Assembly (NCBI RefSeq): GCF_016811075.1
Contig: NZ_JAFBGL010000011.1
Span: forward strand, 1-64,000
Direction of reading: 5' to 3'
DNA: 64,000 bases
Source of the DNA: Oceaniferula flava
GTDB lineage: Bacteria; Verrucomicrobiota; Verrucomicrobiia; Verrucomicrobiales; Akkermansiaceae
Below the pieces are notes generated by a model. It did not search any database. It was not told the DNA's origin and saw only the letters and a program-made list of their open reading frames with translations. Within the stretch, counting starts at the first letter, position 1; the number at the start of each line of letters is the position of its first letter. A program made the position numbers and the translations under genes. Positions 1 through 9,221 of the stretch are shown in pieces.

Positions 1-61
1 CGCGATCGACGTCGATCGCCTCCTGGGTTTCCAGGTCGATGGTGTTGGTGTCGTAACTCAT
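1..61 (-). CDS. sufB: SufB N-terminus, Fe-S assembly scaffold subunit (partial)
   Basis: A leftward reading frame starts with ATG at 61 and runs off the window edge, giving about 20 residues that begin MSYDTNTIDLETQEAID. It begins 25 bases after the stop of sufC, on the same strand. In many bacteria SufB, the scaffold subunit of the SufBCD complex, is encoded beside SufC, and the acidic start followed by a VDR motif fits that family. The identification rests mostly on position, because too little sequence is visible to see any SufB domain. Confidence 0.55.
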   Translation of the reverse strand, partial: MSYDTNTIDLETQEAIDVDR

Positions 62-86
62 GTTAGATTAGATCTTGGGGTTGCAA

Positions 87-842
87 TTATGCGTTGGCGA
101 ATTCGCCTTCTTTAAGGAAATCGTAGCCGCTTTCTTCAAGCTCAAGCGCGAGATCCTTGTCGCCAGATTTCACAATCTGACCGTCGCTCATGACGTGCAC
201 GTAGTCAGGCTGGATGTAGTCGAGCAGACGCTGGTAGTGGGTGATGATGAGGAATCCACGGTCGGGGGAACGCATGGCATTCACACCCTTGGCAACGATC
301 TTGAGAGCATCGATGTCGAGACCGGAATCGGTTTCGTCGAGGATGCAGTATTTAGGCTCGAGCATCATCATCTGGAGGATTTCGTTGCGCTTTTTCTCAC
401 CGCCGGAGAATCCTTCGTTGACGGCACGGGCAGTGAACTTGCGATCCATTTCCAGCACGTCCATTTTCGAGTAGAGGTTCTTGTAGTAGGCCACGGCATC
501 CAGCTCTTCACCTTCTGGAAGGCGAGCCTGTAGGGCGGCGCGGATGAAGTTGGCATTGGAAACGCCGGGAACTTCAGCCGGGTATTGGAAGGCGAGGAAG
601 ATGCCGTCGCGGCTACGCTCATCGACGTCTTTCTCGAGGATTTCTTCGCCGTCGAGGGTGACACTTCCGGAAGTGACTTCGTAGTCGTCGTGACCGGCGA
701 TCACTTTCGAGAGAGTCGATTTTCCAGAACCGTTCGGTCCCATAATGGCGTGAACTTCACCCTTGGGGATCTCAAGGTTGAGGCCCTTGAGAATGGGGGT
801 TTCTTCGATGTTAGCGTGCAGGTCTTTGATGATCAGGCTCAT
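87..842 (-). CDS. sufC: SufC, ATPase of the SUF Fe-S cluster assembly machine
   Basis: A 251-residue ABC-type ATPase, the normal SufC length. Walker A is GPNGSGKST at residues 35-43, the Q-loop glutamine is near 86 in [10 protein letters not shown], the signature FSGGEKKR is at 145-152, and Walker B with the following D-loop reads [11 protein letters not shown] at 166-176. The FQYP and TDSGLD sequences are typical of SufC rather than of transport ATPases. SufC works in the cytoplasm with SufB and SufD to build and transfer iron-sulfur clusters. It sits between a Fur-type regulator gene (85 bases upstream) and the start of sufB, so the three probably form one operon answering to iron or oxidative stress. 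Confidence 0.95.
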   Translation of the reverse strand: MSLIIKDLHANIEETPILKGLNLEIPKGEVHAIMGPNGSGKSTLSKVIAGHDDYEVTSGSVTLDGEEILEKDVDERSRDGIFLAFQYPAEVPGVSNANFIRAALQARLPEGEELDAVAYYKNLYSKMDVLEMDRKFTARAVNEGFSGGEKKRNEILQMMMLEPKYCILDETDSGLDIDALKIVAKGVNAMRSPDRGFLIITHYQRLLDYIQPDYVHVMSDGQIVKSGDKDLALELEESGYDFLKEGEFANA

Positions 843-927
843 GGTCTAGTAGGTATTGGTGATGGGTGTGTGGGAAATTAAATGTTGGAAAAAAGGAATG
901 AAACAGGCGGCTCGTAGGCCTCGAGGT

Positions 928-1350
928 CTAGCCTTGTGGCACACGACCACGCAGGGTGATTTCCAGGTTGTCGATTTGAGCACCTTCGGGGAGGTCGAGA
1001 AGATCGCTCAGGCTGGCACCTTGTTTGAGAGGGATGTCGATGATTTTACCGCTGGCTTCATCATGCAAATGCGCGTGCTCGGAGAGATTCGGGCAATAGC
1101 GTGATGATTCGCGTTCGAAGTTAACCTGACGGACAACGCCGTGCTGCACCAGGGTTTCCAGGCAGTTATAAACGGTGGCGAGCGAGATGCTGGGCATGTT
1201 CTGCTTGGCGCGGTCAAAGACCTCACCAGCTGTTGGGTGATCGCGGTGGGCCATGAGGACGTTGAACACCTCGCTGCGCTGACGCGTCATCCGCAGCCCC
1301 TTTACCTTCGGTAGGTCTGTTGATTTTGCGCGAGTCACTTTGTTGTCCAT
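928..1350 (-). CDS. Fur/PerR-family metal-dependent repressor
   Basis: I chose the ATG at 1350, giving 140 residues. A TTG codon at 1419 in the same frame would add 23 poorly conserved residues and lies 4 bases from the palindromic operator. The N-terminal winged helix includes LRMTRQRSEVFNVL and PSISLATVYNCLETL (about 19-67), the Fur-family recognition-helix pattern. The sensing region has H92, H94 and H96 in SEHAHLHDE. The family's usual structural-zinc CxxC pairs are absent: the only cysteines are C63 and C86. The gene precedes sufC and sufB on the same strand, and a 21-base palindrome lies upstream, so autoregulation and control of the suf genes is likely. Whether it senses iron, peroxide or another signal cannot be read from sequence. 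Confidence 0.85.
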   Translation of the reverse strand: MDNKVTRAKSTDLPKVKGLRMTRQRSEVFNVLMAHRDHPTAGEVFDRAKQNMPSISLATVYNCLETLVQHGVVRQVNFERESSRYCPNLSEHAHLHDEASGKIIDIPLKQGASLSDLLDLPEGAQIDNLEITLRGRVPQG

Positions 1351-1423
1351 AAAGGTTCGATGTTTTCCGCCTCTGGAAGCGGGTGCGAGGGAAACTAGCT
1401 CAGCTGTGACGACTGACAAGCAC

Positions 1424-1444
1424 GAATTAGAATTATTCTAATTC
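1424..1444. promoter_or_regulatory. Fur/PerR-box-like palindrome upstream of the fur-sufC-sufB operon
   Basis: A perfect inverted repeat with arms GAATTAGAAT and ATTCTAATTC around one central T. The inner 15 bases, TTAGAATTATTCTAA, have the 7-1-7 form of Fur and PerR boxes and match the Bacillus PerR consensus TTATAATNATTATAA at all but two of the defined positions. It lies 74 bases upstream of the chosen regulator start. Confidence 0.75.
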
Positions 1445-1531
1445 TAACGAAATGGCAGCGGTCGACTGTCGCATGAACTGATTACCGCGTGCAGGCAACA
1501 CAAAAATGCCGCGCGACGGCTAGAAATCCGG

Positions 1532-2119
1532 CTACCACCAGATCAACGCGCAGGCCATCACTGCGAGGCCGTAGCATAATCCGCCAATGCTGAGCATGAC
1601 GTAGCGATCGTTACTTTTCAGAGCCCAAGTAATGGCATCCCGCATGGTGTAGGGCATCCCAACCCAGAACAGGCCTTTGAAAATCATGACGTAGGCGAAA
1701 ATAGGGACCAGCAGACGGCTGGCGGGGGGCTCCAGGTAGGCGGCGTACAGTAACGGCGCAGCAGCCATCAGGGCGAGCAGACCAATCGCACGCACGGTGA
1801 GGAACTCTTTCACGTGCACGATCATGCCGTAAGCGGCGATGGGAACGAGGATGCGCAAGATCGGCTTTGCCTTATTGAACTCGCCCAGATCCATGTGCAG
1901 CGAACTCAGCACGCCGAGACGCTCCGGAGCGATCAGCAGCCAGAACCAAGTCATCCCAATGCCCAGCAGCCATGGGCCAAGCACGCGGTTCCTTGGCAGC
2001 TTTTGCAAGAAATCCTTACTTCCCTTGGATTTCCACAGCATCCAAGCGTGCAGAACAATCAGCCAGATGCCAAGTGCGATGCCGGCAACATCGAGCGGTA
2101 TTTTCTCGTAAGGGTGCAT
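1532..2119 (-). CDS. Multi-pass membrane protein of unknown function
   Basis: The 195-residue product has about five or six hydrophobic stretches, at roughly 10-30, 47-65, 88-103, 110-128, 137-155 and 175-194, separated by short polar loops, so it is an inner-membrane protein. I recognise no family motif. It lies leftward between the suf operon and a secreted protease gene, with 52 bases to the next gene upstream. Nothing in the context suggests a pathway. Confidence 0.7.
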   Translation of the reverse strand: MHPYEKIPLDVAGIALGIWLIVLHAWMLWKSKGSKDFLQKLPRNRVLGPWLLGIGMTWFWLLIAPERLGVLSSLHMDLGEFNKAKPILRILVPIAAYGMIVHVKEFLTVRAIGLLALMAAAPLLYAAYLEPPASRLLVPIFAYVMIFKGLFWVGMPYTMRDAITWALKSNDRYVMLSIGGLCYGLAVMACALIWW

Positions 2120-2171
2120 AAGATCAGTGGAACGCGGCGGATACTAGGGGGAAATGAGTGGGTGAAAAGGC

Positions 2172-3311
2172 TTATTTACCATCTGCACTGTCTGGCAGGT
2201 AGGGAGTGAGCACCGAGATACAATCGTATTCCGATGCCTCAAGCACAAATCGTTGTTCCTGATCGATAAACCACTCCGGCAATCGGGTGCCTACGTCGAG
2301 CTCAATTTCATAGCTCGGTATCTTTTTCCGAAGCTCGTAGCTCATGCTTTCCTCGCCGGGAATCCGCTTGATCTTGCCAGTCAGACTCATGCCCCAAGTA
2401 TTGAATTCAATGCTGCCGTCAGGCTTGGCGATTTTCAATGTCACGGCGTGACCACCTTGTTTTTTCCGACCGCTGTAGGTGGTGACGTAGAGAACCGTGG
2501 CATTGGCCCCCTGCGTGTATTTGGCCAAATTCTCAGGGCTGTAATCGTAATCAAAACGGTGCGTGAAGGCGACCGGAGTGTGCATTTCCTCGCGGAAAAA
2601 TTGCTGCATGTTCTCGGCCAGCCTAGACGCTCGGGTGCCGGAGTTGTTCCTTGTTTTCATCCGCCGGGAGAGTCGGTCGTGCAGCCAGTCGACCTGCTTG
2701 TCGGCCGCCTTTCTCGACTCGGGCATCTTCACCCAGCCGGACGTATGCCACCAGCTGATGAACATCGCGTAGCTATTGGGCACGCAGTCGCTAGCTTTCT
2801 TGCCGTAGTCGGCTTGGTTGAAGTTCGGCACATTCCGCCGGGTGACCTGATCATGCGGAACCTCGCTGCGCCCCGCGACTTCGACTTTTTTATCCGCGGA
2901 AACCTCGACAACTTGCCCAGGTCTCAGTTTCAGGGAAGTGGGACCACCGGGAGCTTTTTTCTCGGCGGCCTGCATGGCACGCCGTTTGTCGCGGCGGATG
3001 CGCTCGGCATCACGCTGCTTGATACAGCGTTCAAACCAGAGGCGGGTCGTGGAACTGAGACCGTTGATGTTCACCGGAGTGGGAGCCTCCCGCCCACGGA
3101 TCATGAGGAAAAGGGTGTCATCTTTGCGATGCATGAACTTCGCGGTCAGGACACGGCCATTTTTTCCTGTCCACGGACGATACTCATTCAGCTGGTTCCA
3201 CTCGGGCAGCCGGGGGCTTAACCGCCCATCCGCCCGAACGTCCGCCGAGGTGCCAGCCCAGAGCATCAGCCCAAGAAGGGTGAGGAGCTGTGGGAAATGG
3301 AGGGGTTTCAT
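2172..3311 (-). CDS. Secreted C39-like cysteine peptidase with N-terminal SHD1-like domain
   Basis: The 379-residue product starts with a signal peptide (about 1-27). Residues near 45-100 (RPWTGKNGRVLTAKFMHRKDDTLFLM) resemble the SHD1-like domain common in exported proteins of Planctomycetes and Verrucomicrobia. The C-terminal half looks like a papain-fold peptidase of the C39-like type: a cysteine in SDCVPNSYAMF, a histidine in GGHAVTLKI, and an asparagine in EFNTWG that could complete the triad. No ABC transporter or bacteriocin precursor is nearby, so this is probably a stand-alone exported enzyme. The substrate is unknown. Confidence 0.7.
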   Translation of the reverse strand: MKPLHFPQLLTLLGLMLWAGTSADVRADGRLSPRLPEWNQLNEYRPWTGKNGRVLTAKFMHRKDDTLFLMIRGREAPTPVNINGLSSTTRLWFERCIKQRDAERIRRDKRRAMQAAEKKAPGGPTSLKLRPGQVVEVSADKKVEVAGRSEVPHDQVTRRNVPNFNQADYGKKASDCVPNSYAMFISWWHTSGWVKMPESRKAADKQVDWLHDRLSRRMKTRNNSGTRASRLAENMQQFFREEMHTPVAFTHRFDYDYSPENLAKYTQGANATVLYVTTYSGRKKQGGHAVTLKIAKPDGSIEFNTWGMSLTGKIKRIPGEESMSYELRKKIPSYEIELDVGTRLPEWFIDQEQRFVLEASEYDCISVLTPYLPDSADGK

Positions 3312-3330
3312 GGGATTGTTTTCCCGATGA

Positions 3331-4707
3331 CTAGCTCAACACCGGCGTGCCGTAAAGGGAGAAGCCGGTCGCCTCCTCAATGAGGACATCGAAGACCTCA
3401 CCAGTCATCCGCTTTTCATCACCATCGAAAATGACAATCTTGTTCTGCCCGGTGCGTCCCATGAGGCGCTCCTTGTTGGTTTTCGACGGCCCCGTGCAGA
3501 GGACCTGCTGTCGCGTGCCGACGAGCGCTTCATTCTTGGCCACCGCCAGTTCGTTGACCACTTGCAGCAGGGCTTGGTTGCGCTCCTCCTTAACCCGCTC
3601 GGACAGCTGACCGTCCATTTCCGCCGCCGGTGTGTTGCGGCGTTTGGAGTAGCGGAAGACAAAGGCATTATCAAACTCCAGCTCCTTGACGGTATCCACC
3701 GTGGCCTGGAAGTCCTCCTCGGTTTCGCCCGGGAAGCCAACGATGATGTCGGTGGTGATCGCGAGATCGGGACGGGCCGCCTTCATGTTCTGGCAGATCT
3801 CGACGAACTTCTGGTGCTTGTACGGACGACGCATCTTTTTCAGAATCGCATCGGAGCCGGACTGCATCGGGAAATGGATGTGGCTGCAGAGTTTCGGCAG
3901 GTAGGTGAAGGCCTCCACCAGGTCAGCGCGGTAGCCGATGGGGTGTGGCGAGGTGAAGCGGATTCGCTCCAGGCCATCGATCTCGTGCACTGCCTCAAGC
4001 AGCTGAACGAAGGGGCTTTTGCCATCGACCTTGGGAAATTCGGTGCGACCGTAGAGGTTGACGATTTGGCCCAACAACGTGACCTCCTTGACACCTTTGG
4101 CCACCAGCATTTTACACTCCTCGACGATATCGACAATCGGACGACCGCGTTCCTTCCCCCGAGTATCCGGGACGATGCAGAACGAGCAGCGCATGTTGCA
4201 GCCCTGCATGATGGAAACGAAGGCAGTCGTTTGGTTTTCCTGCGTCACATGATCGCGGATGGTGTTCTGGCTGTCTTTTTCCTCCTCGATGTCACAGACA
4301 CTTTCGCCTGTTAACGAGTAGGAGGGATCGTCCATACGCATTTCAAGACGCTTACTGAGGATACCATCCACGTATTCGAACACCTTGTGGTATTTCTGCG
4401 TGCCCACCACCACATCGAGGTGGGGGATGTTTTGGAACAACTCGGAGCCGCGGCTCTGGGCCATGCAGCCCATGTAGCCATAAACCACATGAGGTTTCTT
4501 CTCACGGTGCTTGCCCATCATACCCATCTTGCCGAGCGCTTTCTGCTCGGCCTGATCACGCACACTACAGGTGTTCACCAGAATGGCGTCGGCATCGAAT
4601 TCGGACGGGGTCACGGTGTAGCCACCTTCGACAAACATCCGCGCCACCTGCTCGGAGTCGCGTGCATTCATCTGGCATCCGTATGTCTTGATAAAAACCT
4701 TGGGCAT
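3331..4707 (-). CDS. miaB: MiaB, tRNA-2-methylthio-N6-isopentenyladenosine synthase
   Basis: A 458-residue radical-SAM methylthiotransferase. The N-terminal domain carries C11 (KTYGCQMN), C47 (VNTCSVR) and C81 (MGCMAQ), which bind the auxiliary cluster. The radical-SAM cluster motif is C170-xxx-C174-xx-C177 in CNMRCSFC. A C-terminal TRAM-like RNA-binding segment starts near 390. The opening KTYGCQMN and the length fit MiaB better than RimO or MtaB. It adds a methylthio group to i6A37 of tRNAs reading UNN codons. It ends 19 bases before the protease gene start on the same strand. Confidence 0.93.
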   Translation of the reverse strand: MPKVFIKTYGCQMNARDSEQVARMFVEGGYTVTPSEFDADAILVNTCSVRDQAEQKALGKMGMMGKHREKKPHVVYGYMGCMAQSRGSELFQNIPHLDVVVGTQKYHKVFEYVDGILSKRLEMRMDDPSYSLTGESVCDIEEEKDSQNTIRDHVTQENQTTAFVSIMQGCNMRCSFCIVPDTRGKERGRPIVDIVEECKMLVAKGVKEVTLLGQIVNLYGRTEFPKVDGKSPFVQLLEAVHEIDGLERIRFTSPHPIGYRADLVEAFTYLPKLCSHIHFPMQSGSDAILKKMRRPYKHQKFVEICQNMKAARPDLAITTDIIVGFPGETEEDFQATVDTVKELEFDNAFVFRYSKRRNTPAAEMDGQLSERVKEERNQALLQVVNELAVAKNEALVGTRQQVLCTGPSKTNKERLMGRTGQNKIVIFDGDEKRMTGEVFDVLIEEATGFSLYGTPVLS

Positions 4708-4935
4708 AGCGTTTGAGCCGCATTTTGCGGGAGGGGCAGATGTAAAAGCTGCGCGCTAAGAATCAAGTCTATATCTGCGCTGAGCCACGACATCAGGTAG
4801 ATTCCAATGACCGCCGACCCAACATTCTTACCCACGCCCTAACCAACCTGACACGGAAGACGATTCATCATTTCCAAAAAAACTGCTAATTATCAAGTAA
4901 TGCTCTTTCCATCAGTGGAGTTAATTAGAACCACT

Positions 4936-7900
4936 ATGATGAAAACTTATCACGTATTGCCCCCCTCCCCCCGATCTCGCGGCGCCCGTGGCTTCGCGCT
5001 GATTGCCACCATTTCGGTGATGGTTCTACTCGTCATGATCGCTCTGGCGATGCTGAGTTTATCAACCATCAGCACTCGTAACGCATCCCACGAGGACGCG
5101 CAATTACAGGCTCAGGCGAACGCCCGCATGGGCCTGATGCTCGCCCTAGCCGAACTGCAAAAACACGCCGGCAGCGATCTCCGGGTCACCGCCGACGGCT
5201 CCATCCTCGGCAGCTCCGTCGCCGTGCCCCATGCAGTGGGCGTTTGGGAGTCGTGGTCGCCCGCACTGGCGCGCAACACCAAGGGGAGCGCACCGAATTA
5301 CGATCAGGAAAAGCAGAGCCGCTTCCTCCGCTGGCTAGTTTCCGGTGAAGAAAGTGAACTCACCCAGCGCAATTGGCCAAGCACGACTGCCAACGGTCAG
5401 CAGATCGACCTCTTTGGAACTTCCCACGATGGCTTCAGCTTGCAAGGCCGACTGATGCCGACGGAAAACGGGCAAAACCAAGGAGCCTATGCCTGGGCCG
5501 TCAGTCAGGAAAACACCAAGGCGAAAGTCAGCGTGGCAGGCCCCGAGCTGGCCGACCGAGAAACCAATGACGACCTCCAAGTCCAGCCACGCCCCCACGT
5601 CGGCCAGAGCGGTGTCTTTTCCCAACCTAACGCCGGCTGGAACCGCCGCTCAGCCCAGCTACTTAACTTCCGCCAAGTCAGCCTCGATAGCAGCATTAAC
5701 ACAGGAGGAGACGCCCCCAGTGTAGGGGCCGACTTCACCACCTCGTCCTACGGCTTATTGACCAATGTCGTCGATGGCGGGTTCAAAGTCGACATGAGCC
5801 TCGGTTTCGAAATGAGCGATACCGACTACGCCAGGGACAGCTGGTCGGTGGATGGCGAAACCATTGCCAACCCTTTCCGCAAGAGCTCAGTGAGCGATTT
5901 CAACGTGCCTGCCAGCTACGCATCACAACGCCCGCTTTACGAGCCGATCACCGACAGCGGCACCTACAGCCACGAGCGAGCCTGGAAGAGAACCAAGGAC
6001 CAGGTCCACTCGCACTTTCCAGTCACCGCGGTGCCCACCTTTGACACCTTGCGATCCTATTACCGGATCCCCCACCACCTTTACCAAAGCAGCAAGGGCG
6101 TGACCGTCTATGAGCGACAAGGCGACCACATTGCAGCCGGTGAGGGATCGCTTTCCGCCGGTTACACCCGTCCACCACACATCGCAGCCAATGGTGCCAG
6201 CACCCAGATGGCGGTTCGACCTTTACTGGATCGGATCATCTACATCTTCAGCATCACCCTGAGTTCGGACAACACCCCACAATACGCCATCACCCCGATC
6301 ATTACCTTGTGGAACCCCTACAATACCGCCTTGGAAATCGAGGGTGCTGTGGCTTACCCATGGTTGGACATTCCGATCCACCGCGATTACCGCGGAACCT
6401 CCAGTGGGGCCTCGATAAAAAAGGCGACTTACATGTCGAGAGATCTGACCGAAGGCCCACTGGACGCCCAAGGCCGCCAAATTGAGCCATACATCTTCGC
6501 CGCCATCACCGCGGACGGAAATCCGATCACCGGAACAGCCCAGCCGATCCAGTTTGAGCCCGGCGAGGTTCGAGTCTTTGCTCCAGCTTCCTCCACCATG
6601 GTCGATCTCACCGCTCGCGACAGCACACCTCGACAGCGGACAATTTTCATGAAACCGGTCGATAGCATTTCCGACTGGAACCTCACCGGCGGCATCAGCT
6701 TCACCCCCTATGAAAATGGTAATGCCGACTTCGTAATGACCTCTGGCGACTACGTCAACGTCACCTTCCAGTGCCTCGATGACCACCCGATCTGCATCGG
6801 CCTGAGTGACACAACCATGGCCAAAGGCAGCAGCAGCCCCGCCGAAGGAACCCGCAGCCAGCTGATCACCGACGTGCTCGACTCATCGTTCGGAACCACC
6901 GCCCGGGACGATGGCACCTACTACGTCAAAACGCCGGACATCACCTACTCCCAACTCAAAGAAGAGCCCTACCCGGCCTTCACCCTCGAGGTCTATCACC
7001 GCGTTGCCCAGTCCAGCGGCAGCGTGCAGAATGCCGATCTCGTCTACACCGGCAACCCACGCCAATCGTCTATGAACCCCTACGTCACCAAAACGGGGTT
7101 CCAAACCGGTCCGCAGTACAAAGCCAGAATGCGTGCTATTTCCTCGCTCAACGATGTCATGGAAATCGCCACCTCGGGGCTGAACCGTCCCGCTGCCTTC
7201 TACGGTGCCGGGCAGTCGTCCGGAAGTGGTCGATCCCACCTGTCATTCTTCGAAATTCCGCGCGCTCCCTTACTTTCCTTGGCCGCCTTTCAGCATGCCG
7301 ACCTCGCACCCAGCCCCTTCGCTCCCGCAAATCAAGCCGGCAACAGCTGGGCCAGTGCCTACGTGCCGCGCGATCAGGTGATCGATGGCAACGAAGGTCT
7401 CGAAGTCGACCACAGTTACCTGGTCAACGAATCGCTCTGGGATGGCTATTTCCTCAGCGGCGCCGCCCCCACACTGGCTCCAGGCAACAGCGGAGGCAGT
7501 AGCAACGTGTGGAACACTCCGGTCGCATCCGCCACCCGCTCACTCAGCCAGGTGCTGGAAGATTTTGCCTCCGACCCCAGTGCCAACCCACTGCGCAACC
7601 CTCGCATGCGCCTGCTGCATCAGAGCCTCCACGGCATGACACCGGCTGAATTTGCCGCCGCCATGACCCAGCCTGAAGCCTGCACCCAGATCGCCGAGCA
7701 CCTGATGCTGGACGGCTCGTTCAACATCAACTCCACCAGCGTCAAAGCCTGGGTCGCCATGCTTTCCGGCCTGCGCGGAGCTTCGATCGAGCTTGGCGAC
7801 ACTTCCGGCTCCACCGAAGTCAGCGACACCCCCTTCCCCCGCTTCCGTGACCCCCTCGGAAGTGAAAACGATATCTGGCAGGGCTTCCGCAGCCTGAGCG

Positions 7901-8445
7901 ACACCCAGATCGAACAATTGGCGGAACAAATCGTCGAGCAAGTCCGCGCCCGAGGCCCCTTCCTCTCGCTGGCCGAGTTCGTCAACCGTCGGGTGGAAGA
8001 CAGTCCGCTGGGGCTGAGTGGTGCCCTGCAAAGCGCCATCGATGCCACCAACATCAACCAGGCCGCCCTGCAGGGCACGCTGGACGACAGCAAATACGAC
8101 AGCTCCGAAGCGACTAACATTTCCCCCAAGAACACCGGAGTCGGCATCCCCGGTTACCTAACACAGGCGGACTTGCTGAAACCTCTCGCGCCAATCATCA
8201 CCCCGCGCTCGGACACCTTCACCATCCGCAGCTACGGCGAAGCCAGAGACGGCTCCGGCGAAATCACCGCCACCGCCTGGGTGGAAGCCACAGTCCAACG
8301 CTTCCCTGATTTTGTCGATCGCAGCAACTCCGCCGACACCGCCATCGATGAGCTCTCCGCCGAGAACCAGAAATACGGCAGAAAATTCCGCATCGTATCG
8401 TTCCGCTACCTCGCAGCCGAGGAAGCCCAATCACTATCCCAATAA
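4936..8445 (+). CDS. Verru_Chthon cassette protein A-like giant prepilin-like protein
   Basis: The frame is open from 4900 (1181 residues). I prefer the paired ATG codons at 4936/4939, which give about 1169 residues and a short basic leader (PRSRGARGFALI) before a long hydrophobic helix. G-F followed by ALIATISVMVLLVMIALAMLSL looks like a type IV prepilin processing site. The rest is a large beta-rich and low-complexity extracellular region. A C-terminal part with ARGPFLSLAEFVNRR resembles helix-hairpin sequences of GspK/PilX-like minor pseudopilins. This matches what I know of Verru_Chthon cassette protein A. The usual cassette partners B, C and D are not next to it. It is followed after 12 bases by another exported protein and then by an ECF/FecR pair. 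Confidence 0.7.
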   Translation: MMKTYHVLPPSPRSRGARGFALIATISVMVLLVMIALAMLSLSTISTRNASHEDAQLQAQANARMGLMLALAELQKHAGSDLRVTADGSILGSSVAVPHAVGVWESWSPALARNTKGSAPNYDQEKQSRFLRWLVSGEESELTQRNWPSTTANGQQIDLFGTSHDGFSLQGRLMPTENGQNQGAYAWAVSQENTKAKVSVAGPELADRETNDDLQVQPRPHVGQSGVFSQPNAGWNRRSAQLLNFRQVSLDSSINTGGDAPSVGADFTTSSYGLLTNVVDGGFKVDMSLGFEMSDTDYARDSWSVDGETIANPFRKSSVSDFNVPASYASQRPLYEPITDSGTYSHERAWKRTKDQVHSHFPVTAVPTFDTLRSYYRIPHHLYQSSKGVTVYERQGDHIAAGEGSLSAGYTRPPHIAANGASTQMAVRPLLDRIIYIFSITLSSDNTPQYAITPIITLWNPYNTALEIEGAVAYPWLDIPIHRDYRGTSSGASIKKATYMSRDLTEGPLDAQGRQIEPYIFAAITADGNPITGTAQPIQFEPGEVRVFAPASSTMVDLTARDSTPRQRTIFMKPVDSISDWNLTGGISFTPYENGNADFVMTSGDYVNVTFQCLDDHPICIGLSDTTMAKGSSSPAEGTRSQLITDVLDSSFGTTARDDGTYYVKTPDITYSQLKEEPYPAFTLEVYHRVAQSSGSVQNADLVYTGNPRQSSMNPYVTKTGFQTGPQYKARMRAISSLNDVMEIATSGLNRPAAFYGAGQSSGSGRSHLSFFEIPRAPLLSLAAFQHADLAPSPFAPANQAGNSWASAYVPRDQVIDGNEGLEVDHSYLVNESLWDGYFLSGAAPTLAPGNSGGSSNVWNTPVASATRSLSQVLEDFASDPSANPLRNPRMRLLHQSLHGMTPAEFAAAMTQPEACTQIAEHLMLDGSFNINSTSVKAWVAMLSGLRGASIELGDTSGSTEVSDTPFPRFRDPLGSENDIWQGFRSLSDTQIEQLAEQIVEQVRARGPFLSLAEFVNRRVEDSPLGLSGALQSAIDATNINQAALQGTLDDSKYDSSEATNISPKNTGVGIPGYLTQADLLKPLAPIITPRSDTFTIRSYGEARDGSGEITATAWVEATVQRFPDFVDRSNSADTAIDELSAENQKYGRKFRIVSFRYLAAEEAQSLSQ

Positions 8446-8457
8446 CATTTCACCCGT

Positions 8458-9168
8458 ATGAGATCCACCACCCTCGCGCTGCTCCTGAGCAGTCTCACCG
8501 CCGTCACTTTGCAAGCTGCCCAGCTCCATGTTCTGGCGTGGAATGAAGCCATCGCCGATCGCAAACTCGCCATCGCCCACGGTGGTGGTGACAAAAAGTC
8601 CACGCCCATCCTGCGCATGCACCCCTTCGCGCGATCCGCTCCCATCAAGATCCCGGCTGCGGCGGAAAACCTGCGCATTCTAGTCTCCGATCGATCTTCC
8701 GAAGATGGCAAACCTCTGCACCTCCCTCTGGAAATCCCATCCACCATCAAGCGCCCGTTGATTCTGCTACTACCCGACAATCAATCCACCGTTGGGATCA
8801 AGCCCCTTGTGTTAGACGACAGCCTGACCAACTTCCGCTGGGGTTCCCTGCGCATGATCAACGTCACCGGCAAGCCGCTGGTCTTCCGCTACGATCAAAA
8901 CAACGTCGCCATTCCCGCAGGCTGGAAGCCGGTGGTCGTGACTCCGGGTGGGAAAAAAAGAAACATGGCGGTGTCCATTTTCCTCAGGGAGAATCTGAAA
9001 CTTCCACCCCTCTATTCCTCCATTTGGAAACACCGCGAGGATCTGCGTCAGCTGGTGTTCATCGTGCCCTCGAAGAATAAAGAACGTGGCTATGTGGATT
9101 TTAAATTCATCACCGAGAACCGCGCCGTGGTGCAGGCCCAGAGAGCTGAGGCTGCGATGAAGCCGTAG
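8458..9168 (+). CDS. Exported protein of unknown function beside the cassette A-like gene
   Basis: The 236-residue product has a signal peptide (about 1-20, ending TLQAAQ). The mature part alternates short beta-like segments with conserved-looking pieces such as RILVSDRSSEDGKPLHL and NVTGKPLVFRYDQNNVAIPAGW. I recognise no domain. The gene starts 12 bases after the giant prepilin-like gene, so the two are almost certainly cotranscribed, and a shared extracellular structure is a reasonable guess. Confidence 0.7.
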   Translation: MRSTTLALLLSSLTAVTLQAAQLHVLAWNEAIADRKLAIAHGGGDKKSTPILRMHPFARSAPIKIPAAAENLRILVSDRSSEDGKPLHLPLEIPSTIKRPLILLLPDNQSTVGIKPLVLDDSLTNFRWGSLRMINVTGKPLVFRYDQNNVAIPAGWKPVVVTPGGKKRNMAVSIFLRENLKLPPLYSSIWKHREDLRQLVFIVPSKNKERGYVDFKFITENRAVVQAQRAEAAMKP

Positions 9169-9221
9169 TGCCCCACAGCCCTAGAAACCTCACAATTCAT
9201 CACCGCACTCACCATCAGTCC

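Noticed and set aside
9168-9221. GTG start giving an 18-residue extension of the first ECF sigma factor
   Set aside because: The added residues are histidine-rich and unlike the family; the ATG at 9222 gives normal length.
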